Positions 46,478 through 57,542 of a DNA stretch of 64,000 nt are shown piece after piece (the stretch's first letter is position 1; the number at the start of each line of letters is the position of its first letter). Under the pieces are notes generated by a model that saw nothing but the letters and a program-made list of their open reading frames with translations, did not search any database and was not told the origin of the DNA. The DNA is from Adiantum capillus-veneris (lineage: Eukaryota > Streptophyta > Polypodiopsida > Polypodiales > Pteridaceae): positions 74,422,791 to 74,486,790 of the forward strand of contig CM043948.1 in NCBI GenBank assembly GCA_014529385.2, written 5' to 3'. Made by a program: the position numbers and the translations under genes.

Positions 46478-47408
46478 CACGCCAAATCCAAGCGATCAAC
46501 GGAGGCGCATTAATTAATTATATCATTTTTGCCTAGAGCCGGCTATTATAGCTCACTGATTACAGGAACTCCTCTTAATGTTGTAAATCTTGAGAAAACC
46601 CCTGTAATGATGTAAGTGTAAGGAGAGCCAGATTCATTCAATAATTGTAATTAGTACCTCTCTTAGCTAAAATACCCAGCTTAGGGTTGAGGTATATAAG
46701 CCAAACCCTTGTAACCTTGAGAGAGACTTTTATTCAAATCAATCTTGGGCTTAACTACGTTATGTATGGTGTGCCGTGTGTGAGTGGGTCTTCCTTCTTT
46801 CTCTACGCATGCTATAGGAGCAACATTGCTGAGGCGACTCCATCAACGTGTTAGCTATCGCAAGACCTACGCATTGTCGCCAAGCACGCACAGTTCTTGA
46901 TTCCTCATGAAGAGCTCTTCCTCGAGATTCAAGGTGATTTTTCTCCCTATCCGTGTGTTTGTTTCATTATTTTTATATATCCACGCGTTCATGGCGAGAC
47001 AAGCTACACCTTAGGCCTAATCACGTTCAAAATCGGTGACCTGTATTTTACTGTTAGACATCATATGCGAGTGTGATTGCGTGTGTGTGAGTAGATATTA
47101 TATTGGGGTAGAGACTTTAGGGTAGTGTCCTCTAGGTGTATAGAAACTAGCCCTCAAGTTTTGTAACGATTGGAAATCGTTAGGTTATGTTTTGAGAGGT
47201 AGATGTGTCATAGATATGGTAGCCATCATGTACATAGTGGGTTAGGATAGATTTCTTTGTAGTGATTCTCTTAGAAGGTTGAGTAGGTGATTGACAACCA
47301 CTTGCTTGTTTCCATGCGCTTGTGGGTCATTGATCCATCTTTGGCTGACATTATGTTAGTCTAGTTCTCGATGTGCTAGCCTCCTTTGAGATGGCGGATA
47401 CAGTCCCA
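46478..47408 (+). repeat. LTR (5'-truncated) of a plus-strand sister of the large gypsy element
   Basis: The last ~500 bp align with the LTR at 18349-19423 (CCACGCGTTCA, a palindrome relic at about 47056-47077, the CTTGTTTCCATGCGCTTG block, ending CAGTCCCA). A TATA-like GGTATATAAG is at about 46692. The true start is lost at the junction with the 44683-46477 element. Confidence 0.7.
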
Positions 47409-47412
47409 ACAT

Positions 47413-47430
47413 TGGTACTACTGCCGGGGA
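47413..47430 (+). promoter_or_regulatory. Diverged primer-binding site, tRNA-Asp type
   Basis: TGGTACTACTGCCGGGGA sits four bases after the LTR end, at the same place as TGGCGCCGCTGCCGGGA in the minus-strand relative. It has mutated since insertion. Confidence 0.75.
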
Positions 47431-48174
47431 TGAGTACCCTAAGCAGGTGACCTTTGATTAATCCTATGAGGTGGGAGTCCCTCTTGTTTTTCAGAGTATT
47501 CTTATCTTAGTTTAGCTGGGATCCATGGAGAGGTGCTAGGGAGCGTGTGTCTTGCCTGGGTCACCCGTGTAGATGGTTTTTAGTTTAGGTTTGTATATGT
47601 TTTGGTGTTTTAGTGGTTGATGAGGTGATAAAAGCATTAGCTAGTTACTGTGTGGCAGGTAAGTGTTTTTCTACTCACAATTGAAAAATCCCATTTTTAT
47701 GTTTAGGAGTAGCTTTAGGTAGATGATTTGATCTTGATCTAGAGTTGTCCATCAATGAAGATTTGCTTGATTTGTTTGTTTGCGTTGAAATCTTGAAAAG
47801 AATTTGATTCTTAGTCAAAACAGTGCAAAAACAAAGTTCACAAAAAAAAGTTATGCATGGTTGAGGGTTACTAAGAACATAAGAAGACATTTGGGAGGGT
47901 TCTGCACATAAAAATATCAAATCTACAAAGTTAGACATCATACACATATGATGTCTTAAGGGATAAAAAGAGACCAAAACTGTGAAAATTGACTATACCA
48001 TTATGTTCAAAAGGGTCATTATACCCTAGTAGCACCTTGAAACGTGAAGTTTGGTCATCTTAAAACACTCAAAACAGAGAGCCAAGAAGTCAAAAGCGGC
48101 AAAAACTGAAAACAGCCTTGATTGAGCTTAAAAAAGGATAAAAACATTACACAAGCCATCAAAATAACTGTAGA
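47431..48174 (+). other. Leader of the sister gypsy element, left part
   Basis: Non-coding. One palindrome of the AGACATCATA type is at 47933-47956. It continues at 54215 after the inserted Copia element; the 5-mer GTAGA at 48170-48174 is the target duplication. Confidence 0.75.
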
Positions 48175-48367
48175 TGTTGGGGTATAAAGCCCAATGTGGT
48201 CACCCAGGTAAGTGGGCGGGCCGCCAGGTATGTACACATATTCTTTTGTAAAAACCTAATAAGAACTCACTATGCTCTACACATTACAGTAGACCGAGTT
48301 CACCATATCGTCGTGCTCTACTTCTCGCACTCTCTCTCGCGTCGCACTTCCGCTCGTACTCCTTCCA
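48175..48367 (+). repeat. 5' LTR of Copia
   Basis: TGTTGGGGTATAAAGC at the start, CTCCTTCCA at the end. TATAAA is near the left end, and the right half is rich in CTCTCTC. Confidence 0.93.
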
Positions 48368-48368
48368 C

Positions 48369-48380
48369 TGGTATCAGAGC
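48369..48380 (+). promoter_or_regulatory. Primer-binding site, initiator-Met type
   Basis: TGGTATCAGAGC, complementary to the 3' end of initiator tRNA-Met, one base after the LTR. Confidence 0.95.
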
Positions 48381-49464
48381 TCAGATCGAGGCTCGGGGCA
48401 GCACTGCAGGAGGCTAGAGTCACCAGCTCAGATTGGAGTGAAATTCGACAGGCGAAGACACGGCCCCAAATCTCGTGGGAGCGCCCGAAGGACTTGGTGT
48501 TGTCAAAATTTCATTCTGAGGTCATCTCGGCCACCGTTCGGCTTCGACAAAGGTCTACGCAGGCCATTTTCGACTACGTGGTCTCGGCGGGTGCAGATCC
48601 GACTCTGCAAATTTGGGGTTTTCGGCCTACGACTGCATGTGCTGAGGATATTGACACTCCTAGAGTGTTGATTTGTGGCTATCTACACATCGAAGGACGG
48701 CTCACAGTTCTTAGAGGTGTGTCACATACGACACGGGCGCATCTACACACAGACTGTAGGCGACATCCACTAGTTCATCAGGTAGCTTCTGTTTGCTGCT
48801 TGATATTCCAGATTTCATCCTGACATTGCAGGTACTTCTACATGGGATGTATTGTCAGAGATGATGTATGTCTGTTGAGGGTTTGCTAGCTGTGAGTCAC
48901 GCAGCAAACAACCGCCGTAGCGGTTACAGCATACAGTGGGAAATTTGTGGATGTATGACTTTGTGGGAAGTCTATGTACTGTCAGATTTACTGCAGCCTT
49001 TGTTGAGGGTCGAGTGAGGTTTTATTGTGCTGGGGGATTCTCGAATGTTGAGATCCTTTCGGTGATACAGATCTTGGAGCGATCCCTCGAGCACCCTTAG
49101 ATAGGCAGCTAAGATGTATTGACTGTGAGTTAGACAGTTGGGATTGCATCTTTGCTTTACTGCCGTTGAGGCATTGTCGCAGTCTATGCTTACAGGGCAG
49201 TGACAGGACAGTCAGAGACAGTACAGGTGCAGGACAGATTTACCCGCATCTTACAGTGTGAGAGAGGAGTGGTTTTTTGAGCTGTTTTTGGTCTGTTTTT
49301 TGAGTACACCAGAGCCATTTTACAAAGGAGACTCTGCCAAAATTTCTACAGAATCTGAAGCTTTCTTGGTTCATTTGACAGGTTGATATTGGTTCAGAGG
49401 TCAGTTTACAGGGGAAACTCTGCCGAATTTTTCCCAGGAAAGTAAACTACTGTGAAGCGTAGCT
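48381..49464 (+). other. Copia leader
   Basis: About 1.1 kb between primer site and gag. ORFs at 48438-48823 overlap each other in different frames and carry no known motif. Confidence 0.6.
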
Positions 49465-50511
49465 ATGGCTGGATCACAGGACCCTGCTCTTTACAATATC
49501 AAGAAGCTGGATGGAACCAATTTCCCATTGTGGAAGAAACAAAGTTGGCACGTGTTGGTACAAAAGAAGTAGATAAAACCTATAAAGCTCAAGGGGATAA
49601 AACCAGAAGATATGGACGAAGATGAATGGAGCGAAATGGATGAATTGGCACTTTCTACCATTATGCTGAGTTTGGCAGAAAGCGTTTACTTCAATGTAGC
49701 AGACGAGATGTCGGCTTATCAAGCATGGTTAAAGCTGAGTGATCTTTATGAGAAGCAGAGTGCAGCTTCACAGGTATACTGGCTTAAGAAGCTTGTTGCC
49801 TTGAAGATGAAAGAAGGGACACCTATGTCCAATCATCTGAATGAATTCAACACAATCTATAGTCAGTTGTCAGCTCAAGGTGTCAAGTTTGATGAACCTG
49901 TTAGAGCTATGTTCCTGTTGATCACATTGCCAGAAAGTTGGGACACTTTTCGCACAGCTTTGAGTAATTCTGCACCTCCAGATGGTTTGAACATAGCAGG
50001 TGTAGAAGGAAGTCTGCTTACTGAAGAAACCAATAGAAAGACAATGGACAAAGGCAAAGGAACAGCCTTAGTTGTCAGGGGAAGGACCAAAGAAAAGTAC
50101 AAAGGTGGAAAGAGGAATCAGTCTCGTAGCAAGTCCCGCAGTGCTAAAGGCAAGAGTGACATAGAATGCTACCATTGTGGCAAGAAGGGTCACATGAAAA
50201 GAGACTGTAGAGAATGGAAAGCAGAAAAAAGCAAAGAGAAAACTGAAGACCATGGTGAGAAGATCACGTCCTCAGTGAAGATTCAAGAAATAAATGTGAC
50301 AAACACTGTTGCAGAGGATGACAGTCTAGTGTCAGGAGACATCTACTTCTTGAAGAATACAATGGACTCAGCTCTTCTTACAGCATCTGATGGAAATGCA
50401 CTGAGTGACTGGATTATAGACTCAGGGGCATCACTTCATGTGTCTCCAAACAAGGAGTGGTTTACTTCTGATGTGACCACTAAAGATCATGTTCGGCTAG
50501 GCAATGGGTAG
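49465..50511 (+). pseudogene. Copia gag and protease start
   Basis: ATG at 49465 (MAGSQDPALYNIKKLDGTNF), with a TAG at 49570-49572, then open to a TAG at 50509-50511. gag core YEKQSAASQVYWLKKLV; zinc knuckle CYHCGKKGHMKRDC at 50168-50208. The protease has WIIDSGASLHV (about 50411-50445) with an intact D-S-G. The small gag and single knuckle are as usual for Copia. Confidence 0.88.
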
Positions 50512-51741
50512 ACATGTGAGATCTTATGTGTTGGAGATGTTCAATTGAAGTTTCAGAATGGCTCTTCTTTCACGCTGAAGAACGTGAGACATGTTCCCGC
50601 AATTACAAAGAGCTTGATCAGCACAGGTTTACTTGATGATGCTGGCTACTATGTGGAAGATATCCAAGGGTTCTATGACAGTAGCACATGGAGTAAAGTC
50701 TGGAGGACTTTACATGATTTATGTATCAAATGTCTCTAAAAATGTAATCAATGTAACCGAGCAGCCGAACGTTTCTTTGTGGCATAGCCGGTTAGGACAT
50801 ATGTCCAAGAAGGGAATGGAAATCTTGTCTCGTTCTGGTTATTTGCCTGGCTTTTCATTTAATGATTTTGAATTCTGTAAACATTGTCTGTATGGTAAGC
50901 AAACACAGCAGCCACATAAGTATAGAAGCAATAGAAGAGATATACAGTTGGCACTTGTTCATAGTGATTTGTGTGGACCTATGCCTAACCTATCTCTAGG
51001 GGGATCTTCTTACTTTATGACATTTATAGATGATTACATTTTTAGAGACATTTGATACATAAATCATGTAAAGTCCTCCAGACTTTACTCCATGTGCTAC
51101 TGTCATAGAACCCTTGGATATCTTCCACATGTTCTGTCCAAAAGTGGAAGAACATGTGGAAGATATCCAAGGGTTCTATGACAGTAGCACATGGAGTAAA
51201 GTCTAGAGGACTTTACATGATTTATGTATCAAATGTCTCTAAAAATGTAATCAATGTGACCGAGCAGCCGAACGTTTCTTTGTGGCATAGCCGGTTAGGA
51301 CATATGTCCAAGAAGGGAATGGAAATCTTGTCTCGTTCTGGTTATTTGCCTGGCTTTTCATTTAATGATTTTGAATTCTGTAAACATTGTCTGTATGGTA
51401 AGCAAACACAGCAGCCACATAAGTATAGAAGCAATAGAAGAGATATACAGTTGGCAATTGTTCATAGTGATTTGTGTGGACCTATGCCTAACCTATCTCT
51501 AGGGGGATCTTCTTACTTTATGACATTTATAGATGATTACTCGAGGAAAGTATGGGTTTACTTTCTCAAGCACAAGGATGAAGCGTTTAGTGTTTTCAAA
51601 ACGTTTGTAACACTTGTGGAGAATCAGAGTGGCAAGAAGCTTAAATGCTTACGCACTGACAATGGTGGAGAGTATGTTTCAAAGGCCTTTCAGGACTTTT
51701 GTGAGTCAAAAGGTATAAAACGTGAACTTACTGCTCCTTAA
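50512..51741 (+). pseudogene. Copia protease end and integrase, duplicated and broken
   Basis: Protease end (KFQNGSSFTLKNVRHVPAITKSLIS, 50545-50640), a frameshift near 50650, then the zinc-binding region (HSRLGHMSKKGMEIL, FCKHCLYGKQ) and the first catalytic Asp (LVHSDLCGPM). This block appears twice, at 50651-51037 and 51154-51540, separated by an inverted copy. The second copy continues to RTDNGGEYVSKAF and a TAA at 51739-51741, just before PPQNGVAERMNR, which holds the catalytic Glu. Confidence 0.88.
50651..51540. repeat. Direct repeat with intervening inverted repeat (template-switch scar)
   Basis: Direct copies at 50651-51037 and 51154-51540 (387 bp, three differences). Between and overlapping them are inverted arms at 51032-51134 and 51150-51252 (103 bp each, one mismatch) with a 15-bp loop. 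The first junction shares the 6-mer GATTAC between both templates. Confidence 0.95.
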
Positions 51742-53928
51742 AATCCTCCTCAAAATGGTGTTGCTGAGAGGATGAATAGGACCATACAAGAGAAGGTCAG
51801 AAGTATGTTGTCTAATGCACAGTTGCCAAATGGGTTTTGGCCTGAAGCTGTATCAACAGCTGTTCATCTTGTAAATAGATCTCCTAGCAAGGTTTTGCAG
51901 AAGGATTCAGTGCCAGAGATGGTATGGTCAGGCAAAATGCCCTCATACAAGCATCTCAGAGTCTTTGGCTGTGAGGCATATACTCACGTTCCAAAGGAAT
52001 TTAGGAACAAACTTGAGCCAAAGAGTAGAAAGTGCATCTTTCTAGGCTATGGTAATTCTGGTGAGATGGGGTACAGACTTTGGGATCCCGAATCCAGAAA
52101 GGTTGTCCGCAGCAATGATGTTCACTTTAATGAATCTAAATATCATTCTAAACCAGAGAAAGTTGAGGAGATTAGAAGAGTTGTCTTCCAAGAAGATGGA
52201 CCTGCACGTGCAAGACATAATGTCAGGGCTCAAGAGGAGCAAGGACATGATAGAGTGGAACCACAGGTTGTGGCTGAGCCTGAGCCACCTATTGTGCGTA
52301 GATCTGGACATGTCACGCGACCTCCTGATAGGTTTGTTCCATCTATGAACTATGTCATGTTGACTGATTGCAATGAGCCTTCATGTTACAAGGAAGCAGT
52401 GCAAATGAAGGACTCCGGGAATTGGCAATTGGCCATGCAGTCAGAGATGACAGCTCTGCATAAAAACAGGACATGGAAGCTAGTTAAATTACCACAGGGC
52501 AAAAAGGCTCTACCTTGTAAATGGGTTTACAGGTATAAGATCACCGCTCATGATAGTCAGCCAAAGTACAAAGCAAGGCTTGTTGCCAAGGGCTTTAAGC
52601 AAGAACAAGGCATTGACTTTGATGAAGTCTTCTCTCCGGTTGTCAAGATGACTACATTGAGATGCTTTCTTGCATTGGTTGCCATATTAGATTTGGTGTT
52701 GCACCAAATGGATGTCAAGACAGCGTTCTTGCATGGTGATTTAGATGTGGAAATTTACATGCAGCAGCCAGAAGGGTTTGTTGAGAAAGGCAAGGAAGAT
52801 TGGGTATGCCAGTTGTTAAAGAGTCTTTATGGCTTAAAACAATCACGGAGGGCACGGTACCATAAATTCCACAAGTTTATGCTTTCTCAAGGCTACAAAC
52901 GTAGTGAGTTCGATCACTGTCTATATACAAAGAAGGCTAAGGATGGCAGTTGGCTGATCCTTATTTTGTATGTGGATGACATGTTGATTGCTGGCAAGCA
53001 CTTGGAAGAAATTTCAGCTTTGAAGTCAAAGATGGCAAAATCGTTTGACATGAAAGACATGGGTGAGGCAAGTCATATACTTGGTATGCGCATTGAGAGA
53101 GACAGATCAAAGACGTTGATTTGGTTATCTCAAACAGAGTATATTGACAAGGTTTTGAAACGTTTCAATATGGAGAAGGGAAAGGCACTGAGTGTTCCAT
53201 TGCCACCATATGTGAAACTTAGCAAACAAGATTGTCTTGTGTCTGAGGAAGAACGGGCTGAAATGGATAAGATTCCATATGCGTCTGCAGTGGGTAGTTT
53301 GATGTATGCAATGATTGCTACTCGCCCAGACATTGCATTTGCAGTGGGAGTAGTAAGTCGATACATGCCAAACCCAGGCAAGAAACATTGGGAGGCAGTG
53401 AAAGGAATATTGAGATACCTGAAAGCTACAAAGAGTATGCGTATATGCTATGGGAGTCAGGAGCTAAGTGTAAAGGGTTTTATAGACTCAGATTATGCAG
53501 GTGACTTAGACAACCGAAGGTCTACCTCAGGGTATGTCTTTACATTGGCTGGTGGAGCAATATCACGGCGTTCTAGATTACAAGATTGTGTTACTCAGTC
53601 TACTACAGAGGCTGAATATGTTGCAGCATCAGAGGCATGCAAAGAATCAATTTGGCTTAATCGACTAGTAACAGATTTAGGAATCAAAGAAGAGATGCCT
53701 GTGTTATATTGTGATAGTCAAAGTGCTATACAATTGGCTCGCAATCCAGTTTATCACTCAAAGACAAAGCATGTGGATGTGAAGTATCATTTCATCAGGG
53801 AAATGCTCGAGGATAAGCAACTTCAGCTTGTCAAAGTTCACACCACAGAAAATCCTGCTGATCTACTTACAAAAGGACTTCCCTCAGAGAGCTTTGCGCA
53901 TTTTCGCAAGCAGTTAGGTGTAGGGTAG
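51742..53928 (+). CDS. Copia integrase end, reverse transcriptase and RNase H (open frame)
   Basis: Open for 718 codons from the ATG at 51772. Integrase C-terminal region: RVFGCEAYTHVPKE, CIFLGYGNSGEMGYRLWD. RT: CKWVYRYKI, YKARLVAKGF, MDVKTAFLHGDL, SLYGLKQS and the catalytic YVDD in LILYVDDMLIAG. RNase H: GFIDSDYAGDLDNRRSTSGY, STTEAEYVAASEA, CDSQSAIQLARNP, ADLLTKGLPSE. This frame is intact while the upstream part is broken, so it is a piece of a dead polyprotein, not a separate gene. Confidence 0.92.
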   Translation, partial: NPPQNGVAERMNRTIQEKVRSMLSNAQLPNGFWPEAVSTAVHLVNRSPSKVLQKDSVPEMVWSGKMPSYKHLRVFGCEAYTHVPKEFRNKLEPKSRKCIFLGYGNSGEMGYRLWDPESRKVVRSNDVHFNESKYHSKPEKVEEIRRVVFQEDGPARARHNVRAQEEQGHDRVEPQVVAEPEPPIVRRSGHVTRPPDRFVPSMNYVMLTDCNEPSCYKEAVQMKDSGNWQLAMQSEMTALHKNRTWKLVKLPQGKKALPCKWVYRYKITAHDSQPKYKARLVAKGFKQEQGIDFDEVFSPVVKMTTLRCFLALVAILDLVLHQMDVKTAFLHGDLDVEIYMQQPEGFVEKGKEDWVCQLLKSLYGLKQSRRARYHKFHKFMLSQGYKRSEFDHCLYTKKAKDGSWLILILYVDDMLIAGKHLEEISALKSKMAKSFDMKDMGEASHILGMRIERDRSKTLIWLSQTEYIDKVLKRFNMEKGKALSVPLPPYVKLSKQDCLVSEEERAEMDKIPYASAVGSLMYAMIATRPDIAFAVGVVSRYMPNPGKKHWEAVKGILRYLKATKSMRICYGSQELSVKGFIDSDYAGDLDNRRSTSGYVFTLAGGAISRRSRLQDCVTQSTTEAEYVAASEACKESIWLNRLVTDLGIKEEMPVLYCDSQSAIQLARNPVYHSKTKHVDVKYHFIREMLEDKQLQLVKVHTTENPADLLTKGLPSESFAHFRKQLGVG

Positions 53929-54007
53929 TACATCACTTCTCTACATCTCTTGTATATTAGCTTGTATAGTAGCTTCTCTCACACTTAAAGTACCACATTG
54001 GACTTTA

Positions 54008-54016
54008 AGCGGGAGG
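54008..54016 (+). promoter_or_regulatory. Copia polypurine tract
   Basis: AGCGGGAGG directly before the 3' LTR. Confidence 0.8.
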
Positions 54017-54017
54017 T

Positions 54018-54209
54018 TGTTGGGGTATAAAGCCCAATGTGGTCGCCCAGGTAAGTGGGCGGGCCGCCAGGTATGTACAGATATTCTTTTGTAAAAACCT
54101 AATAAGAACTCACTATGCTCTACACATTACAGTAGAGTGAGTTCACCATATCGTTGTGCTCTTCTTCTCGCACTCTCTCTCGCGTCGCACTTCCGCTCGT
54201 ACTCCTTCA
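54018..54209 (+). repeat. 3' LTR of Copia
   Basis: 192 bp, TGTTGGGG...CTCCTTCA, followed by the target duplication GTAGA at 54210-54214. Confidence 0.95.
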
Positions 54210-54214
54210 GTAGA

Positions 54215-55796
54215 GACCACAAACAACAGTTTGGGAAAGCAAAAAGTTGAAAATTGTACAACAGACATCATGCGCGTATGATGTCTCTAGGGGTAGCAGC
54301 AAGGTAATTTTGCAAAATCTGAGGTTACCAGTGTGTTCAAAAGGTATCATTTACCCTAGGAACACCTTGAGTGGGAAGTTTTGACATAGATTTGGGGACC
54401 AAAAGCCAAAAGATGGAGTGGTTGTGACTAAAAAAAAGTAAAGACTTGTGTTTGTGAGCACTTTTGAGCTTTAAATTTTGTTGTAGATACATGAACATGT
54501 ATGATGTCTCTAGCACCATCTTGAGACAAAATTTTGAAAATCCGACTGCACCAAAGTGTTTAAAAGGGGTGTTTTACCCTAGGGGTGCATATGATGTCTC
54601 TAGCCTAGATCTAGGTATTGACCTACATATTTGGCATCACCAAAGCACTTGGAAGGTAATTCTAAGCTTGATTGCAAGATTTCACATCATTTGGACACCA
54701 AATCTGGCATTTAAAAGAGAATTTTGTCGATTCTAGCCAATAACAACGAAAAGTGGTGAACTGGTGTAAAATTGACATCAAAAGCTGATTTTAAGCACAT
54801 ATACCTGGTGTACACATAGAGGAGAACCTTGGGCAGAAACAAAAGTCCAATCTGAGAGAAAAGACATCATAGGGTATGATGTGTTTTGGCCCAGAATAGA
54901 CTCAAATTGTACGAGTGTTCCCTAGTGTCCTAGAGCATTAAAGGAGTCCATAGCCTAAATTTCATTGCATTTGGACCAAGTTCTGAGCTTGAAAAGACCA
55001 AGAAACAGTCCAGACAGATTGCACACCCAATTTGGCTATAGCTTGCACAAAAATTGGTTCAAATTCAATTTTGAAAGTAGCTGTGAGTTCCTTAAGTGGT
55101 GGACTACCTCTGGAGCAAGATTCATCTCAATTGGAGCAAAAACACATCATACACGTATGATGTGTTTTTGGTGATTTTGAACATGTTTTGAAATTCTAAC
55201 TATACAGGGTGTATAAGCACACCATTCTAAGCACAAATCTGCAAAAAAATCTTTATTCTAAGCAAAAAGACATCATATGTGTATGATGTGTTTTTTACCT
55301 TGTTGACTCCAAAATCTAAATTTGTGCATACCCTAGTGTTCTAAGGGACCTTAGAAGCCAATAGCCAAAATTTCATGGAATTTGGAGCATATTTGGGCTA
55401 GTAAGTGCCAAAGGACAGAAATTGGGCCAGAGTCACAGACTTGAATTGATCATAACTTGCACAAATTTGGCTCAAATTCAATTTTGAAAGTTTTTGAGAG
55501 TTTCTCGAGTGATAAAGATCCTTTGGAAGAAAATCACTTGATTTGGCCATAGTAGACATCATACGAGTATGATCTCTAGCCCTAATTTGGAGGTGAAAAC
55601 TCACATTGAGCTTCTAGAAGTGTTAAGCACTGTGAAGTAAGCCTAGTGACCAAGTTTCAACAATCTGGATCACATTGCTAGTGACCAAGTTTCAACAATC
55701 TGGATCACATTTGGTCAAGATACAAGAAAAAATCCTTGATCTTGAAACTGTTTTGAGTGTTGTTTCAAGTGCAGCTCACCAAAACTGCTCTAACTT
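54215..55796 (+). other. Leader of the sister gypsy element, right part
   Basis: Non-coding, made of diverged tandem units each with a palindrome. The small ORFs in it have no motifs. Confidence 0.7.
54263..55575. repeat. Palindrome array, TCATACGCGTATGA type, in the sister leader
   Basis: Clear palindromes at 54263-54286, 55138-55169 (15-bp arms, AC centre) and 55264-55295. Degenerate ones at 54485-54509, 54862-54885 and 55554-55575, and a right half at 54587-54600. They sit inside diverged repeats of about 410 bp (compare 54921 with 55331, and CTTGCACAA at 55042 with 55456). The array is the continuation of the leader begun at 47431, before gag. Confidence 0.88.
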
Positions 55797-56960
55797 TTGA
55801 CAGCCAACTCCAAATTGAGTCTGGTTGTGAACAAAGGGCCAAATGTGCTTATTAAGACTATCTTGAGAGTATTGAGTGGGCCTGACATTAAGAAAGCTAA
55901 GATCATCAGGATGGAAAGTCAATCTACCAATTCTTTTGTAGATATGACCAGAGGTATGGCAAGCCAAGCTAGAAGTGCTAAAATGCCAATCTATCCACAT
56001 TTTGACACAAGCTCAGCTACATTTCCACTATGGCTGTACCTAGATGCAACCATAGAGCATGACTTTTATAGAGGTGGAATTACGGTCACAACAGGACCAT
56101 ATGTACCACCACCACTCCCTATAACTTATTCCTATCCAAATCAGAGCATAACCTTGAGAAGATATGATACTTAGAGTGAGAGTGACACATCTTCCAGAGG
56201 AGTGATTCAACAAGAACCCAACATACAATTAAGCCAGAGGTATCTAGTGATTCAACAAGAACCCAACCCACAATAAAGCCAGAGGTATCTAGTGAGAAAA
56301 TGAAGATTATAGAAGGATTAGCTCAGAGACTTGCTCCTCTAGTCAAATATGACCTCCAAGAACCTCTATGGTGTAGAATCAAATAGAGATGGACAAACCA
56401 TACAATGGAAGGGTGTTACTATAACTAGATATATGCACAACCAGCCCCAATAACGCCTCTTCTACCAAGGTACACAGCAATCCAACCAACAGAAAAGCGA
56501 TATAATATGGATGCAATAACACTGCCCTTTATTGCAAGTAGGCCCATGACTATGGCACAACCTGTTTACAGTCATCCAAAAATACCAGAAGCCCCCCTGA
56601 GATCAGAATATCCTCGCAAGGAGATGATTCAAGTAAATGGCTATTGTAATTTTTGTGCAAAAACGCATCTGATTCCTAATTGTCCACACCACCCAGCCAA
56701 GAGAGGGACGTACACAAAGGAGGGCAAAGGGAAAGCAGCTCAAAAAATGATAATGTTGTGCCTATTTAGGCTATAACTAGAGCTCAGACTCAAAAAGTTG
56801 TTAAAGAAACTGTAGTTGAAGAGCCAAAAACGGATGCACCTAGCAAAGAACCACCTAGTAAACAAAATAGCTGGAAAGCTAGGAAGGCTAGGATGAAAGC
56901 ACCTAGGGAGCGAGAGAACAATTCCCTAGTGGACAAGGTTACGTAAGCAAAGGAGATTAA
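55797..56960 (+). pseudogene. gag pieces of the sister gypsy element
   Basis: 55797-56174 is open (Ser/Thr-rich, YVPPPLPITYSYP) with no known domain. 56507-56776 has a zinc knuckle CNFCAKTHLIPNC (about 56645-56683), matching CPECGITHLIPDC of the minus-strand gag, followed by frames similar to its C-terminus. The capsid is missing. A 45-bp tandem duplication lies at 56202-56291. Similarity ends where the next LTR starts at 56967. Confidence 0.65.
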
Positions 56961-56966
56961 GAAAGG

Positions 56967-57218
56967 TGTTAACCACCGACGTCCACTTCTAGTAGTCATG
57001 GGCCGGGCTTGTTGGTCCAATAGGAAAAGGGTAAGAATGATCGCCGATGAGGGGTGCACTCTAATTGGAACATTCAAGGGTTAGTTAGCTAAGCATGGGC
57101 ACCCAAGTGTGAATGGGCGAGCTCATATAAAAGTCACCTAAACCTGAAAATCACTCATTCTCTCATTTGTGCAATTGAAGAGTGCTCTTGCTCCATCTCC
57201 ATTTTCTTCTTCATCTCC

Positions 57219-57290
<72 letters not shown>

Positions 57291-57520
57291 GAGCATTACG
57301 ACGGCACGACAGCAGCGAGGCGGTTGAGCACGACACGGAGGTAGCTCCCTCTTCTTCGCGGCGAGGAATCTTCCACGAAGGTGAGCGTAGAGTGGTGAGT
57401 GACACACCCTTGCTCTCTTGAGCTTGCTATATTCGTTTAGTTGTGTGCTTGCAACCATTTGTGGTTCACACATAGTGTACGACAAGTCCCTTGCTTTGAC
57501 ACGTGCGACAGAAGCGCACA
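56967..57520 (+). repeat. 5' LTR of the second gag-protease element
   Basis: TGTTAACCACC...GAAGCGCACA, 554 bp, alignable along its length with 21803-22374. TATAAAAG at about 57126. A GT run and a GA run lie at about 57220-57290. Confidence 0.9.
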
Positions 57521-57524
57521 TTTT

Positions 57525-57542
57525 TGGCACCGTTGTCGGGGA
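57525..57542 (+). promoter_or_regulatory. Primer-binding site, tRNA-Asp type
   Basis: TGGCACCGTTGTCGGGGA, two to three changes from the complete copy's site. Confidence 0.85.

Larger units (their letters stand above)
48175..54209 (+). mobile_element. Complete Copia element (Tork/Tnt1-like) with internal rearrangement
   Basis: LTRs 48175-48367 and 54018-54209 are flanked by GTAGA on both sides (48170-48174 and 54210-54214). The LTRs differ at about six positions and one indel. An initiator-Met primer site and a polypurine tract are in place. The order gag-protease-integrase-RT-RNase H is Copia. The pol is inactivated by stops, a frameshift and a fold-back duplication at 50651-51540. The Tork-type assignment is by eye only. 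Confidence 0.93.

Noticed and set aside
48438-48823. Two ORFs in the Copia leader
   Set aside because: They overlap in different frames, have no known motif, and lie where Copia elements have an untranslated leader.
55797-56174. Envelope-like or host protein at 55797
   Set aside because: No signal peptide or membrane segment is visible. Its position after the leader and before a gag zinc knuckle fits the gag N-terminus better.
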